Of a DNA stretch of 64,000 nucleotides, positions 26,944 through 35,347 are shown piece by piece. Below the pieces are notes generated by a model. The model ran no database searches. It saw only the letters and a program-made list of their open reading frames with translations, and had not been told where the DNA came from. How positions within the stretch are numbered: the stretch's first letter is position 1; each line of letters opens with the position of its first letter. Source of the DNA: Zobellia roscoffensis (GTDB lineage Bacteria; Bacteroidota; Bacteroidia; Flavobacteriales; Flavobacteriaceae); the NCBI RefSeq assembly GCF_015330165.1, contig NZ_JADDXT010000002.1, positions 4,614,024-4,678,023 of the forward strand, given 5' to 3'. A program made the position numbers and the translations under genes.

Positions 26944-27714
26944 TTACATATTATAAACACCGCCATTGATGTCTAATGTAGCGCCAGTAATGAAACCATC
27001 ATATTCAGAAGCTAGAAATAAAACCGCTCGGGCTACGTCTGCAGCATTACCTGCGCGCTGAATTGGAATACCCGCCGTTGTAGCATCTGCAGATTCTTTT
27101 GTAGTATGCGTATTATGAAACGAAGTGCCAAGAATAAGACCTGGAGCTACTGCATTAACACGCGTACCCTGTCCTCCCAATTCTGTTGAGAGTGCTCTTG
27201 TGAAGGTTAAAATGGCACCTTTACTTGTAGAATAAACGAGCGACCCAGGATGCCCGCCTTTACGGCCAGCAAGAGATGCTAAATTAACAATACTACTATT
27301 GTTATTTTTTGCTAAAAAAGGAGCTGCGGCGCGTGTCACGAACATCATAGATGTCATATTGATATCCATAACCTTATGCCAAAAATCAGCTTCCATATCA
27401 CTCAGCATTTTACGGGCCACCAGAGAACCTGCATTGTTGACGAGTACATCCAAGCCCCCTAATTCTTCTACTGTTTTTTCCACCATTGCCTTGGCATCGG
27501 CTTCTTTGGTTAAGTCGCCACTTATAGCAATTGCCTTTTGCTCTTTGCTAATTGCATATTCCACCAATTTGTTTGCAGTATCGGAGCTAGAAAAATAATG
27601 AATTGCAACATTGGCACCACTATCAATGAAGTGTCTAGTGATTGACTCACCAATGCCCTGAGCGCCAGCAGTAATTAGAATGTTTTTTCCGGTTAGTTTA
27701 TTTTTATTTGTCAT
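26944..27714 (-). CDS. Short-chain dehydrogenase/reductase (SDR)
   Basis: The 256-residue protein is a classical SDR. The cofactor loop ITAGAQGIG is near 14-22, NNAG near 91-94, the catalytic Ser lies in SIVNLASLAG, and the YSTSKGA motif supplies Tyr and Lys. The C-terminus FITGATLDINGGVYNM is typical. It oxidises or reduces an alcohol/carbonyl using NAD(P). The RbsD/FucU gene follows on the same strand, which hints at a sugar substrate such as fucose, since SDR fucose dehydrogenases exist. That link is inference. The upstream region contains TGAAAACGATTC, LacI-operator-like but not conclusive. Confidence 0.88.
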   Translation of the reverse strand: MTNKNKLTGKNILITAGAQGIGESITRHFIDSGANVAIHYFSSSDTANKLVEYAISKEQKAIAISGDLTKEADAKAMVEKTVEELGGLDVLVNNAGSLVARKMLSDMEADFWHKVMDINMTSMMFVTRAAAPFLAKNNNSSIVNLASLAGRKGGHPGSLVYSTSKGAILTFTRALSTELGGQGTRVNAVAPGLILGTSFHNTHTTKESADATTAGIPIQRAGNAADVARAVLFLASEYDGFITGATLDINGGVYNM

Positions 27715-27859
27715 AGTATTCTAAAGTTACTAGGTTGATTGTTATTATATTGAAAACGATTCTTATCTATTATGCAATTAAAAATCGCTTCAACAGACAT
27801 GGACAAAACCAAAGATAAATAAAAATGATGCAGTACTCCCCTACCAGTTTAATACTGAA

Positions 27860-29239
27860 CTATGATAGACGTTTTACAAAAGCCTCCACTTCATTCAAAT
27901 TATACTCTTCTTGAGAACCTTCTGCCATGTTTTTAACTACAAAAGAATTATTTTCTAACTCTTGCTCACCAATCAAAATTACATACGGTACTTTTCTGTT
28001 ATTGGCGTATTTAAACTGCTTCTGAATTTTAACGTTTGATGGGTATACATCTGCTTTTACTTGATTCTTCCGTAATTTAGATACAAGTTTTAAAGCCGCC
28101 AAGGCTTCTTGGTCTCCAAAATTCAGACAAAGCACCTCTAAAGACTGATCAATACTTTCTGGGAAGAGCCCTAATTCTTCTAATACTAAATACGTACGAT
28201 CTAAACCGAATGAAATACCCACTCCACTAACATCCTTTAAGCCAAAAATTCCCGTTAAGTCATCATAACGACCACCGCCACCTATAGAGCCCATTTTTAC
28301 ACCCTCTGGCGCCGCTACTTCAAAAATAGCACCCGTATAATAATTGAGCCCACGTGCCAAAGTTACATCGATAGAAAGATTAGCGGACTGAAGTCCCATT
28401 TCTTCAATGGTACTCACAATAAAAGTAAGCTCTTCAACCCCTTTGCTTCCGGTTTCGGAATCTTTTAAAAGCTCTTTTAAAGCTTCAAGCTGTTCTAGGT
28501 TGCTTCCAGAAAGTGAGAAAAGTGGTTCCACTTTGGCTATTGCCTCAGGAGTAAGTCCCCTTTCCGCCATTTCTTTCTTTACCCCTTCTTCACCAATTTT
28601 ATCCAACTTATCCAAAGCAACGGTAAAATCTATGAGGAGGTCTTGTGCACCTATAACTTCTGCAATACCGGAAAGTATCTTTCTATTGTTCAGTTTGATA
28701 TTGACACCTTCTAATTTTAAATCAGTAAAAACGGCATCGTATAACTGCACAAATTCTATTTCCTGTAATAAAGAATCGGAACCGACTACATCTGCATCAC
28801 ACTGAAAAAACTCACGGAAACGCCCTTTTTGGGGTCTGTCCGCACGCCAAACCGGTTGTATTTGATAGCGTTTAAAAGGAAAATCTATTTCATTCTGGTG
28901 CATGACCACATATCGGGCAAAAGGCACTGTTAGGTCATAACGTAGTGCCTTTTCTGAAATCTTAGAGGTAAGCAAATTCGAATCCTTCGATGTATATGAA
29001 GCATCATCAACCTTATTCAAATAATCTCCTGAATTCAAAATCTTAAAAATCAAGCGATCACCCTCATCACCGTATTTACCCATTAAAGTATCCGAGTTTT
29101 CAAAAGAAGGGGTTTCAATAGGCTGAAATCCAAAGGTCTGAAAATGCTTTTTTACGATATCAAAAATATAATTCCGTTTGATGACTTCGGAAGGGGTAAA
29201 ATCTCTTGTTCCCTTTGGTATGCTTGGTTTTTGTGCCAT
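27860..29239 (-). CDS. hisS: Histidyl-tRNA synthetase
   Basis: The 459-residue class II synthetase charges tRNA-His. Motif 2 is seen in QIQPVWRADRPQKGRFREFFQCDAD, the histidine-binding motif in LARGLNYYTGAIFEV, and motif 3 in GVGISFGLDRTYLVL. A C-terminal anticodon-binding domain follows (from about residue 360). The start at 29239 gives the usual MAQKPSIPKGTRDFTP N-terminus. A -7 like TATATTTG lies 18-25 bp upstream on the minus strand (29257-29264). Confidence 0.97.
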   Translation of the reverse strand: MAQKPSIPKGTRDFTPSEVIKRNYIFDIVKKHFQTFGFQPIETPSFENSDTLMGKYGDEGDRLIFKILNSGDYLNKVDDASYTSKDSNLLTSKISEKALRYDLTVPFARYVVMHQNEIDFPFKRYQIQPVWRADRPQKGRFREFFQCDADVVGSDSLLQEIEFVQLYDAVFTDLKLEGVNIKLNNRKILSGIAEVIGAQDLLIDFTVALDKLDKIGEEGVKKEMAERGLTPEAIAKVEPLFSLSGSNLEQLEALKELLKDSETGSKGVEELTFIVSTIEEMGLQSANLSIDVTLARGLNYYTGAIFEVAAPEGVKMGSIGGGGRYDDLTGIFGLKDVSGVGISFGLDRTYLVLEELGLFPESIDQSLEVLCLNFGDQEALAALKLVSKLRKNQVKADVYPSNVKIQKQFKYANNRKVPYVILIGEQELENNSFVVKNMAEGSQEEYNLNEVEAFVKRLS

Positions 29240-29342
29240 TAGATATAATTGTGGTGCAAATATAAAATTTTAGAAAGAGGCACTCTTTGTTTACTAGATA
29301 AACAAACAGCCTATTTTCAATAAAGTAAAGTAGATTTACGTA

Positions 29343-29816
29343 TTATGATTCAATGACGTTATCAAACCATTGATACAGGTCTCCTTTGGTGATAACGGCC
29401 CCTTGCTGAATAAGCTGAAACTTATCTAGATTTTTATCTTCCGTATATGCCTTGGATGCAGTTAAATACTCTACAAAATCTGACTGCCAGTTCTTTTTAA
29501 ACCAAGAAAAACCAATTGTAGTATTCAAATCAATTGCAGGATTCATGACCTTAACAGAAATCAATTTCATTTCCTTTTCCGCTAAATGAAAAAGATGCAT
29601 CTGTTTTTCGGAAATATTCTCTAGATACTCCACTTTGGCAAGCACACCTTCCCAAACCAAATCACTGAAAACATCAATTTCATCTTCGGCCACTTCTGGC
29701 TTATTGGTTTTGATTTCCTCCCATTCATCTCCTGTAATGGACTGTGTAGCCAAAAAGTTTATAAACTCTTGATGCAGTTCTTCTAGTTGCTGCTTTGTAA
29801 GCCTCGTATATTTCAT
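29343..29816 (-). CDS. Conserved flavobacterial protein, DUF6495
   Basis: The 157-residue soluble protein has no signal peptide or membrane helix. Features seen are the acidic N-terminal half (VAEDEIDVFSDLVWEGVLAK) and an aromatic-rich C-terminus (GDLYQWFDNVIES). I match it to DUF6495 from overall length and pattern; function is unknown. It lies about 100 bp before hisS on the same strand and just downstream of the TonB receptor terminator. Confidence 0.72.
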   Translation of the reverse strand: MKYTRLTKQQLEELHQEFINFLATQSITGDEWEEIKTNKPEVAEDEIDVFSDLVWEGVLAKVEYLENISEKQMHLFHLAEKEMKLISVKVMNPAIDLNTTIGFSWFKKNWQSDFVEYLTASKAYTEDKNLDKFQLIQQGAVITKGDLYQWFDNVIES

Positions 29817-29821
29817 TCTGC

Positions 29822-29857
29822 AAAAATAAAAAGACCGTACGATAAGTACGGCCTTTG
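29822..29857 (-). terminator. Terminator after the Oar-like TonB receptor gene
   Basis: On the minus strand CCGTAC and GTACGG pair around TTATC, with outer pairs beyond one mismatch, followed by TCTTTTTATTTTT. It lies 24 bp past the receptor stop. Confidence 0.82.
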
Positions 29858-29880
29858 TTTCAAAAAATATGAATTAGTTT

Positions 29881-32800
29881 TTAGAAAATATAACGTAAAC
29901 CAAATTGCATCTGCCATCTAGAGAACAAGCTTGAATCATAACCAAAAGTTTCTGTAAGTTGTTCATTAAAAGTATAGGTAGGAACATTATTAGTATCTAC
30001 TGTTACAGATAACGGGTTAAGACTATTAGGTTGCTGAATAACACCCCAATCACTATTAAGCATGTTTCCAAAGTTCAGAATATCGATGCTGAATTGAATA
30101 GTATGTACTTTGTCTTCTGATACATTAAAACGATAATCTTGCAGGAACTTTACATCCCACTTTCCTCTCCATGGCGCAAGTGCTCCATATCTATCAAAAT
30201 ATTCTCCCCTATTATCACTCATATACTCATCTTGCTGAATAAAGCGTTCAAAAGCATCTGCCTGACCCACACCTGAGAATTGCATTTGTTGCACTTCTGC
30301 ACTAGTAGGAATGTACAATAAGTCATTATTCTGAAATGAACTATCGTTATTTATGTTACCGGCATAGGTATAATTGAACCTTCCTCCTTGGGCGTATTCA
30401 AAGAATGTAGAAATAGTGGTAGACCACTTATTGTTATTTCCATAATTGAATTGCTTTGCCGCAGCACCGATTACCCTATGCGTATCCCCATATTTTGAGT
30501 AAGATAAAACATCTTGATTGGCATCTCCTAAATTAGGGTTAAAATCAAAAGCATCGCCAGTAATTTCTGCTTCAATAGAATTTACATCTTGTGCATTTAA
30601 ATAGTTATAGGCAACGCTTGCAAATAAACCGTTATCCCAAGTCTTCTGTGCTTTTAAAGAAGCATTCCATATTCTTCCTTTATCTGAGTTAGTAAATACA
30701 TAAGCGTTATTCCCTTTATCTGTAGCAGCATAAATAGGTCTATTATCGCCTGGAGCATTTAAAGTTGCCGAAGGATTTCTCAATCCCCAGTTCTGAACAT
30801 GAGCCCCATTTAAATCTTTAGTATACGAAACATCTGCTGTTAAAATAATACCACTATCAAATCTATGATCTGCACCAATATTAGTACGCCATACTTGTGG
30901 CCATTTGAAATCTGGATCTACGATTTGATAGAAAAACGAATCTAACCCCTGCACTTGGTTCCCTAGCCAAACAAATGGAAAACGACCCGTGAAGACACCG
31001 CTGCCACCACGTATTTGAGTAGTTTGGTTTCCGTTAACATCCCAGTTGAAACCAACTCTAGGAGAAATAAGAAAGTCATTGTTAGGCAACGACTCAGAAT
31101 CCAATAGGGTTTCTTGATCGGTTTGTGGGTTGAAATATGAAATAGTTGGATCAAACGTAAATGGCTTTCTAGCTATATTTTCTTGAATCTTATCATCTGT
31201 GTCAAAATATAATGGTTTGTCAAAACGCACACCGTAGGTTAATTTAAAATCCGGTGTCACACTCCAATCGTCTTGTAGGTAAAAAGAAAATTGCCCCACA
31301 TTAGTTTCTGCCAATGCCCAACCACCAGGATTACCAACACCTGCAGCATTACTATTTGTAAAAATGTTTTGTGCATTGGTCAAAGCCGCTGCAAGAGTTC
31401 CATCTGCAACATCTGCTTGAAACGCTGCTAAGTCAGGGTAAGATGCAAAAGCCCCTACTTCTTGAATAAAATCTCCGTTTTCATCATAACCGTAAGCCCC
31501 TAGGTTAAATGAATTATCAAATTGAAATTTTTCAAAGGACGCCCCAACCGTAAAGGTGTGGTTTCCCATGAAATAATTGAAATTATTAGTAATCTGAAAG
31601 ACCTTTTGATCTAGTGTATTATTAATGGAAAAAGGTTCATGACCTGCAATTATATAATTACTTTGAGCTCCATCTTGAATTGTTATAGCGGGCATGGGAG
31701 AAGAAAACGGATTTCTAAAATCATCAAAATGAGAATACCCCACCTGAAGTTTATTTGTTGCATTTTCCCCGAAAGTAGAGTTTAGCTCCATCTGGAACGA
31801 TTGGATATTATTATTTATCTCATAACCCGTATTTTCAAATTGCAACACCTGCACATTTGGACCTCTAACACCTAAAGCAGTAGGGTGAGCCGGCTTTTCT
31901 TTTGAAGAATTTAAAAAATTATAAATTAACGCCAAACGATGATTATCGTTTATGTTCCAATCTAACTTAAAAATACCTTTTGTAGATTCAGCACCGTATG
32001 TAAATCCTTCATATCGGCCTGTATCATACCCTAAACCTGCCAATGCAGACTGTACCGTAACCAAATCACTTTCTAATACCCTTGATTCGTTAATTGCCCC
32101 TGAACCAGTATTTGGCACCCATCCACTGGTTCCTAAATCATCTCTTTGATCACGTTCAAAATTCGCAAAGAAAAAGAGTTTGTTCTTTATTATTGGACCG
32201 CCAATGCTAACCCCATACTGGTTTTGTTTTAAATCTGGCTTTACTACATCTTCTCCTCTAATCTTTCCTCCGGTAAGGCTTTCATTTCTAAAAAAACCAT
32301 ATACACTCCCGTGAAACTCATTTGTACCACTTTTGGTAACCGCGTTAACCGTAGCACCAGTAAATCCTGATTGAGTTACATCATAAGGCGCCAAAGAAAC
32401 CTGAATCTGGTCAATCGCATCCAAAGAGATAGGCTGCGAACTTGTCTGACCACCTGGACCTGAAGCATCCAAACCAAACGGATTTCCAAAGAAAGAACCA
32501 TCTAAAGAAAAGTTGTTGTATTGGTCATTACGACCACCAAAAGAAAGACCACCAGTACCAGGGGTACCCGAAGCACTCGGCTCTAACCTTGTAAAATCCT
32601 CCGCAGACCTAGAAATAGTTGGTAATTTGGTAAGCTCTCTTCTACCAACGCTTGTTTCCGAACCTGTACGATCACTTCCAAATGTTCCTCCACGATCCGA
32701 AATAACCACTACTTCATCAAGCGCCTGACTTTCTGTAGCAAGAACAACATCTAAAGTAAATGTTTTTCCTAGGGATAAATAGATTTCATCCAAGCTTTGC

Positions 32801-33066
32801 TCTTTAAATCCTACATAAGAAACGGTTACCGTATATGGCCCGCCCACTCTAAGGTTAAGAATTTTAAAAAGGCCATCCTCATTAGTAATGGCTCCAGACT
32901 TAGTGCCAGTTGGAGTGTGCACTACCACTACGTTTGCACCTAAAAGAGGAAGGTTTTGATCGTCCACCACCGAACCGCTCATGTTGGAGGTTGTGACTTG
33001 TGAAATTGCGCTAAAGAAGGTGAAAAATAGCACAAGACTTAAATGAACTTTGTAAGACATAATCAT
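29881..33066 (-). CDS. Oar-like TonB-dependent receptor
   Basis: The ~1060-residue outer-membrane protein starts with a signal peptide; the second ATG, at 33060, gives MSYKVHLSLVLFFTFFSAIS and looks the more natural start. A carboxypeptidase-like domain follows (SGSVVDDQNLPLLGANVVVV...YTVTVSYVGFKEQ). Then comes the plug with LSFGGRNDQYNNFSLDGSFF near 173-192 and a long barrel ending in LRYIF. The combination and length match the Oar/TonB receptor branch, which in some myxobacteria and flavobacteria takes part in adhesion or uptake of large substrates. The ligand is unknown. No SusD-like gene is adjacent. The gene is monocistronic. Confidence 0.9.
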   Translation of the reverse strand: MIMSYKVHLSLVLFFTFFSAISQVTTSNMSGSVVDDQNLPLLGANVVVVHTPTGTKSGAITNEDGLFKILNLRVGGPYTVTVSYVGFKEQSLDEIYLSLGKTFTLDVVLATESQALDEVVVISDRGGTFGSDRTGSETSVGRRELTKLPTISRSAEDFTRLEPSASGTPGTGGLSFGGRNDQYNNFSLDGSFFGNPFGLDASGPGGQTSSQPISLDAIDQIQVSLAPYDVTQSGFTGATVNAVTKSGTNEFHGSVYGFFRNESLTGGKIRGEDVVKPDLKQNQYGVSIGGPIIKNKLFFFANFERDQRDDLGTSGWVPNTGSGAINESRVLESDLVTVQSALAGLGYDTGRYEGFTYGAESTKGIFKLDWNINDNHRLALIYNFLNSSKEKPAHPTALGVRGPNVQVLQFENTGYEINNNIQSFQMELNSTFGENATNKLQVGYSHFDDFRNPFSSPMPAITIQDGAQSNYIIAGHEPFSINNTLDQKVFQITNNFNYFMGNHTFTVGASFEKFQFDNSFNLGAYGYDENGDFIQEVGAFASYPDLAAFQADVADGTLAAALTNAQNIFTNSNAAGVGNPGGWALAETNVGQFSFYLQDDWSVTPDFKLTYGVRFDKPLYFDTDDKIQENIARKPFTFDPTISYFNPQTDQETLLDSESLPNNDFLISPRVGFNWDVNGNQTTQIRGGSGVFTGRFPFVWLGNQVQGLDSFFYQIVDPDFKWPQVWRTNIGADHRFDSGIILTADVSYTKDLNGAHVQNWGLRNPSATLNAPGDNRPIYAATDKGNNAYVFTNSDKGRIWNASLKAQKTWDNGLFASVAYNYLNAQDVNSIEAEITGDAFDFNPNLGDANQDVLSYSKYGDTHRVIGAAAKQFNYGNNNKWSTTISTFFEYAQGGRFNYTYAGNINNDSSFQNNDLLYIPTSAEVQQMQFSGVGQADAFERFIQQDEYMSDNRGEYFDRYGALAPWRGKWDVKFLQDYRFNVSEDKVHTIQFSIDILNFGNMLNSDWGVIQQPNSLNPLSVTVDTNNVPTYTFNEQLTETFGYDSSLFSRWQMQFGLRYIF

Positions 33067-33096
33067 CTGTTTGAGTTAGTCTTACAAAAATAGAGC

Positions 33097-33127
33097 AAAA
33101 AAAAAGAGCTATGCAAGCATAGCTCTT
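33097..33127 (-). terminator. Terminator after the rpsF-rpsR-rplI operon
   Basis: On the minus strand AAGAGCTATG and CATAGCTCTT pair perfectly (10 bp) around CTTG, followed by a run of T. It lies 37 bp past the rplI stop. Confidence 0.9.
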
Positions 33128-33163
33128 CTAAGTTATCATTAGGTTATTAACGTTCTATTAACG

Positions 33164-33616
33164 TTATTTTTTATCTGCAACAACCTCAAAAGGGAAATCT
33201 ACTATTACTTCCCTGTGTAATCTAATTTGTGCATTGTAAGGACCAGTACGTTTAACGGCACCACCTTGAATGCTAATAAACTTCTTGTCTATGCTGTGAC
33301 CTTCTTTTTCAAGAGCGGCAGCAAGATCAATTGTAGTAACAGATCCGAACAATTTGTCCGCAGCACCTGTTTTAGCAGAAATTTTCATTTCCAAAGCTTT
33401 AAGAGCCTCGGCAGTTTTGCTTGCAGCATCAACCACTTTTTTCTCTTTATGAGCTCTTTGTTTTAAGTTCTCTGCCAATACCTTTTTTGCAGAAGCAGTA
33501 GCCATTGCAGCTAAGTTTCTTGGAATAAGGTAATTTCTACCGTAACCATTCTTTACGTTTACGATATCATCTTTAAAGCCTAAATGCTCTACGTCTTGTT
33601 TTAGTATAAGTTCCAT
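33164..33616 (-). CDS. rplI: 50S ribosomal protein L9
   Basis: The 150-residue protein starts with the conserved MELILKQDVEHLGFKDDIVNVKNGYGRNYLIP-type N-domain of L9, including the rRNA-binding GYGRNYLIP near 24-32. A long connecting helix and a C-terminal domain follow. It is the last gene of the S6-S18-L9 operon, 12 bp after rpsR. Confidence 0.98.
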   Translation of the reverse strand: MELILKQDVEHLGFKDDIVNVKNGYGRNYLIPRNLAAMATASAKKVLAENLKQRAHKEKKVVDAASKTAEALKALEMKISAKTGAADKLFGSVTTIDLAAALEKEGHSIDKKFISIQGGAVKRTGPYNAQIRLHREVIVDFPFEVVADKK

Positions 33617-33628
33617 CTTGCCTTAAAT

Positions 33629-33925
33629 TTATTTTAATAAATCTCCTACGTATGGCATCAAAGCCAAGTGACGTGCTCTTTTGACCGCTTGAGCCACTTT
33701 ACGCTGATATTTTAAAGAAGTACCGGTAAGTCTTCTAGGTAACAATTTACCTTGCTCGTTTACCAACTTCATTAAAAAGTCTGCGTCTTTGTAATCGATA
33801 TATTTAATACCTGATTTCTTGAAACGGCAATACTTCTTTTTAGTATTGGTCTCAATGTTCAATGGAGTCAAATAACGGATTTCACCGTCTTTTTTTCCTT
33901 TTGCTTGTTGTTGTAATGTTGCCAT
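33629..33925 (-). CDS. rpsR: 30S ribosomal protein S18
   Basis: The 98-residue protein has the S18 core: KKYCRFKKSGIKYIDYKDAD, then GKLLPRRLTGTSLKYQRKVA and a basic helix RARHLALMPYV. It binds S6 in the 30S platform. The gene sits between rpsF and rplI with gaps of 6 and 12 bp. Confidence 0.98.
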   Translation of the reverse strand: MATLQQQAKGKKDGEIRYLTPLNIETNTKKKYCRFKKSGIKYIDYKDADFLMKLVNEQGKLLPRRLTGTSLKYQRKVAQAVKRARHLALMPYVGDLLK

Positions 33926-33931
33926 AATTCC

Positions 33932-34270
33932 TTAAGCTTTAGCTTTTAACCTTGTTCTTCTTTTCTCAGCCCACTCAATTGCGTGCTTGTCTAACTTCAC
34001 TGTTAAAAAACGCATAACACGCTCATCTCTTTTGAACTCTTGCTCATAAGGAGTGATAACTTCACCAGTGTTAGTAAATTCGAACAAGTGGTAAAATCCA
34101 CTTTTCTTGTGTTGGATGGCATAGGCCAATTTCTTAAGTCCCCAGTTTTCTTTGGAGACCATCTTGGCGCCATTCTTAATTAAGAAATCCTCAAATTTCT
34201 TAACTGTTTCCGCTATCTGATCATCAGAAAGCACGGGATTCAAAATGAAAACAGTTTCGTAATGGTTCAT
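33932..34270 (-). CDS. rpsF: 30S ribosomal protein S6
   Basis: The 112-residue protein has the S6 pattern: MNHYETVFILNPVLSDDQI at the N-terminus, WGLKKLAYAIQHKKSGFYHL near 63-82, and RDERVMRFLTVKLDK near 81-95. S6 pairs with S18 in the small subunit. It opens the operon, and a good promoter lies upstream at 34293-34323. Confidence 0.98.
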   Translation of the reverse strand: MNHYETVFILNPVLSDDQIAETVKKFEDFLIKNGAKMVSKENWGLKKLAYAIQHKKSGFYHLFEFTNTGEVITPYEQEFKRDERVMRFLTVKLDKHAIEWAEKRRTRLKAKA

Positions 34271-34292
34271 AAATATATATTTTTTAGGAGCG

Positions 34293-34323
34293 CAAAAGTA
34301 AGAATATTTATGAGACTTTACAA
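34293..34323 (-). promoter_or_regulatory. Bacteroidota-type promoter for rpsF
   Basis: On the minus strand a -33 TTG (34321-34323) is followed after 20 bp by the -7 element TACTTTTG (34293-34300). The expected leader to the rpsF ATG is about 20 nt. Confidence 0.65.
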
Positions 34324-34498
34324 GAAAACGGAAATTTCTTCGTTATACTTTGATAATCCTAAAATCTTACAAAACCAAATCTTAACCTATGTCATTACAA
34401 ATTACACAAAAAAGCACACCTACTTTACAATATTATTGTATTTAAACCGCTTTTTTTAGTATTTTGTCGATGATTTAACCCCACAAATCGACCCATTT

Positions 34499-35191
34499 AT
34501 GAAATTAAGAAGTATTATCGTAGACGATTCGTCCATGCAACGAATGGCAGTCGCGAAGCTTGTAAACAGTCATCCCAATCTTGCTATGGTGGCCGAGTAC
34601 AGCAATGCGATTGAAGCCAAAAACGGCATCAAGAACAACGAGATCGATCTTATTTTTCTTGATGTTGAAATGCCTATCATCAGTGGATTTGACCTACTCG
34701 AATCCTTAGAAAACAGTCCTCAAGTAATTTTGATTACAGGTAAGCCAGATTATGCCCTTAAAGCATTTGATTACGATGTAACCGATTATTTGCACAAACC
34801 TATTACGCTTGCCAGATTTGACGCTTCTGTAAAAAGAGCGGTAGCCAAATATGAGCAACTACATAAAGTACAAGAAGACGAAGAGCATATATTCGTAAAG
34901 AGCAACCTTAAAAAACGTAAGGTAATTTTAAACGATATTAAATGGATAGAGGCTCTTGGTGACTATATTAAACTAGTTACTGACGAAGCTAACATTGTTA
35001 TCTTGTCTACCATGAAATCATTTGAGCAGCAATTACCGGAAGATAAATTCTTACGTATTCACAAATCCTACATTGTGAATCTAGAGAAGATAGAAAAATT
35101 CAACAGTAAAAATGTTGAAGTTAGCGGAAGGTCTATTCCTCTCAGCAGGAATAAAAAAACCGAGTTGGCAGAAGCACTTGCCAATGTCTAG
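34499..35191 (+). CDS. LytTR-family response regulator
   Basis: The 230-residue protein has an N-terminal receiver domain: acidic VDDSS at 8-12, phosphoacceptor Asp in IFLDVEMP near 55 and Lys in YLHKPI near 100. A C-terminal LytTR DNA-binding domain follows (FVKSNLKKRKVILNDIKWIE, then FLRIHKSYIVNLEKIE). It should regulate transcription when phosphorylated. No sensor kinase gene is adjacent, so the partner is elsewhere. It is monocistronic with a strong palindromic terminator. Confidence 0.94.
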   Translation: MKLRSIIVDDSSMQRMAVAKLVNSHPNLAMVAEYSNAIEAKNGIKNNEIDLIFLDVEMPIISGFDLLESLENSPQVILITGKPDYALKAFDYDVTDYLHKPITLARFDASVKRAVAKYEQLHKVQEDEEHIFVKSNLKKRKVILNDIKWIEALGDYIKLVTDEANIVILSTMKSFEQQLPEDKFLRIHKSYIVNLEKIEKFNSKNVEVSGRSIPLSRNKKTELAEALANV

Positions 35192-35211
35192 CACTTCTAC
35201 TTTAAAACACA

Positions 35212-35249
35212 AATCCCGAACATTATATAATGTTCGGGATTTTTTTTGC
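35212..35249 (+). terminator. Palindromic terminator after the LytTR regulator gene
   Basis: A perfect 30-bp palindrome (AATCCCGAACATT, a short AT centre, then AATGTTCGGGATT) is followed by eight T. The minus strand lacks a long T-run, so it mainly serves the plus-strand gene. Confidence 0.9.
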
Positions 35250-35347
35250 TTGATAATCGAGATTAAATGCTCCTAGGCTTGCTTCGAAATAAAAGTGTAT
35301 TCCTTTTAATGCCTCATGGGCTTGCCCTAAGCTAGCTTACTTTACCT

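Noticed and set aside
34262..34459. 65-codon plus frame upstream of the LytTR regulator
   Set aside because: It overlaps the rpsF promoter region and is Lys/Tyr/Phe-rich without any family pattern.
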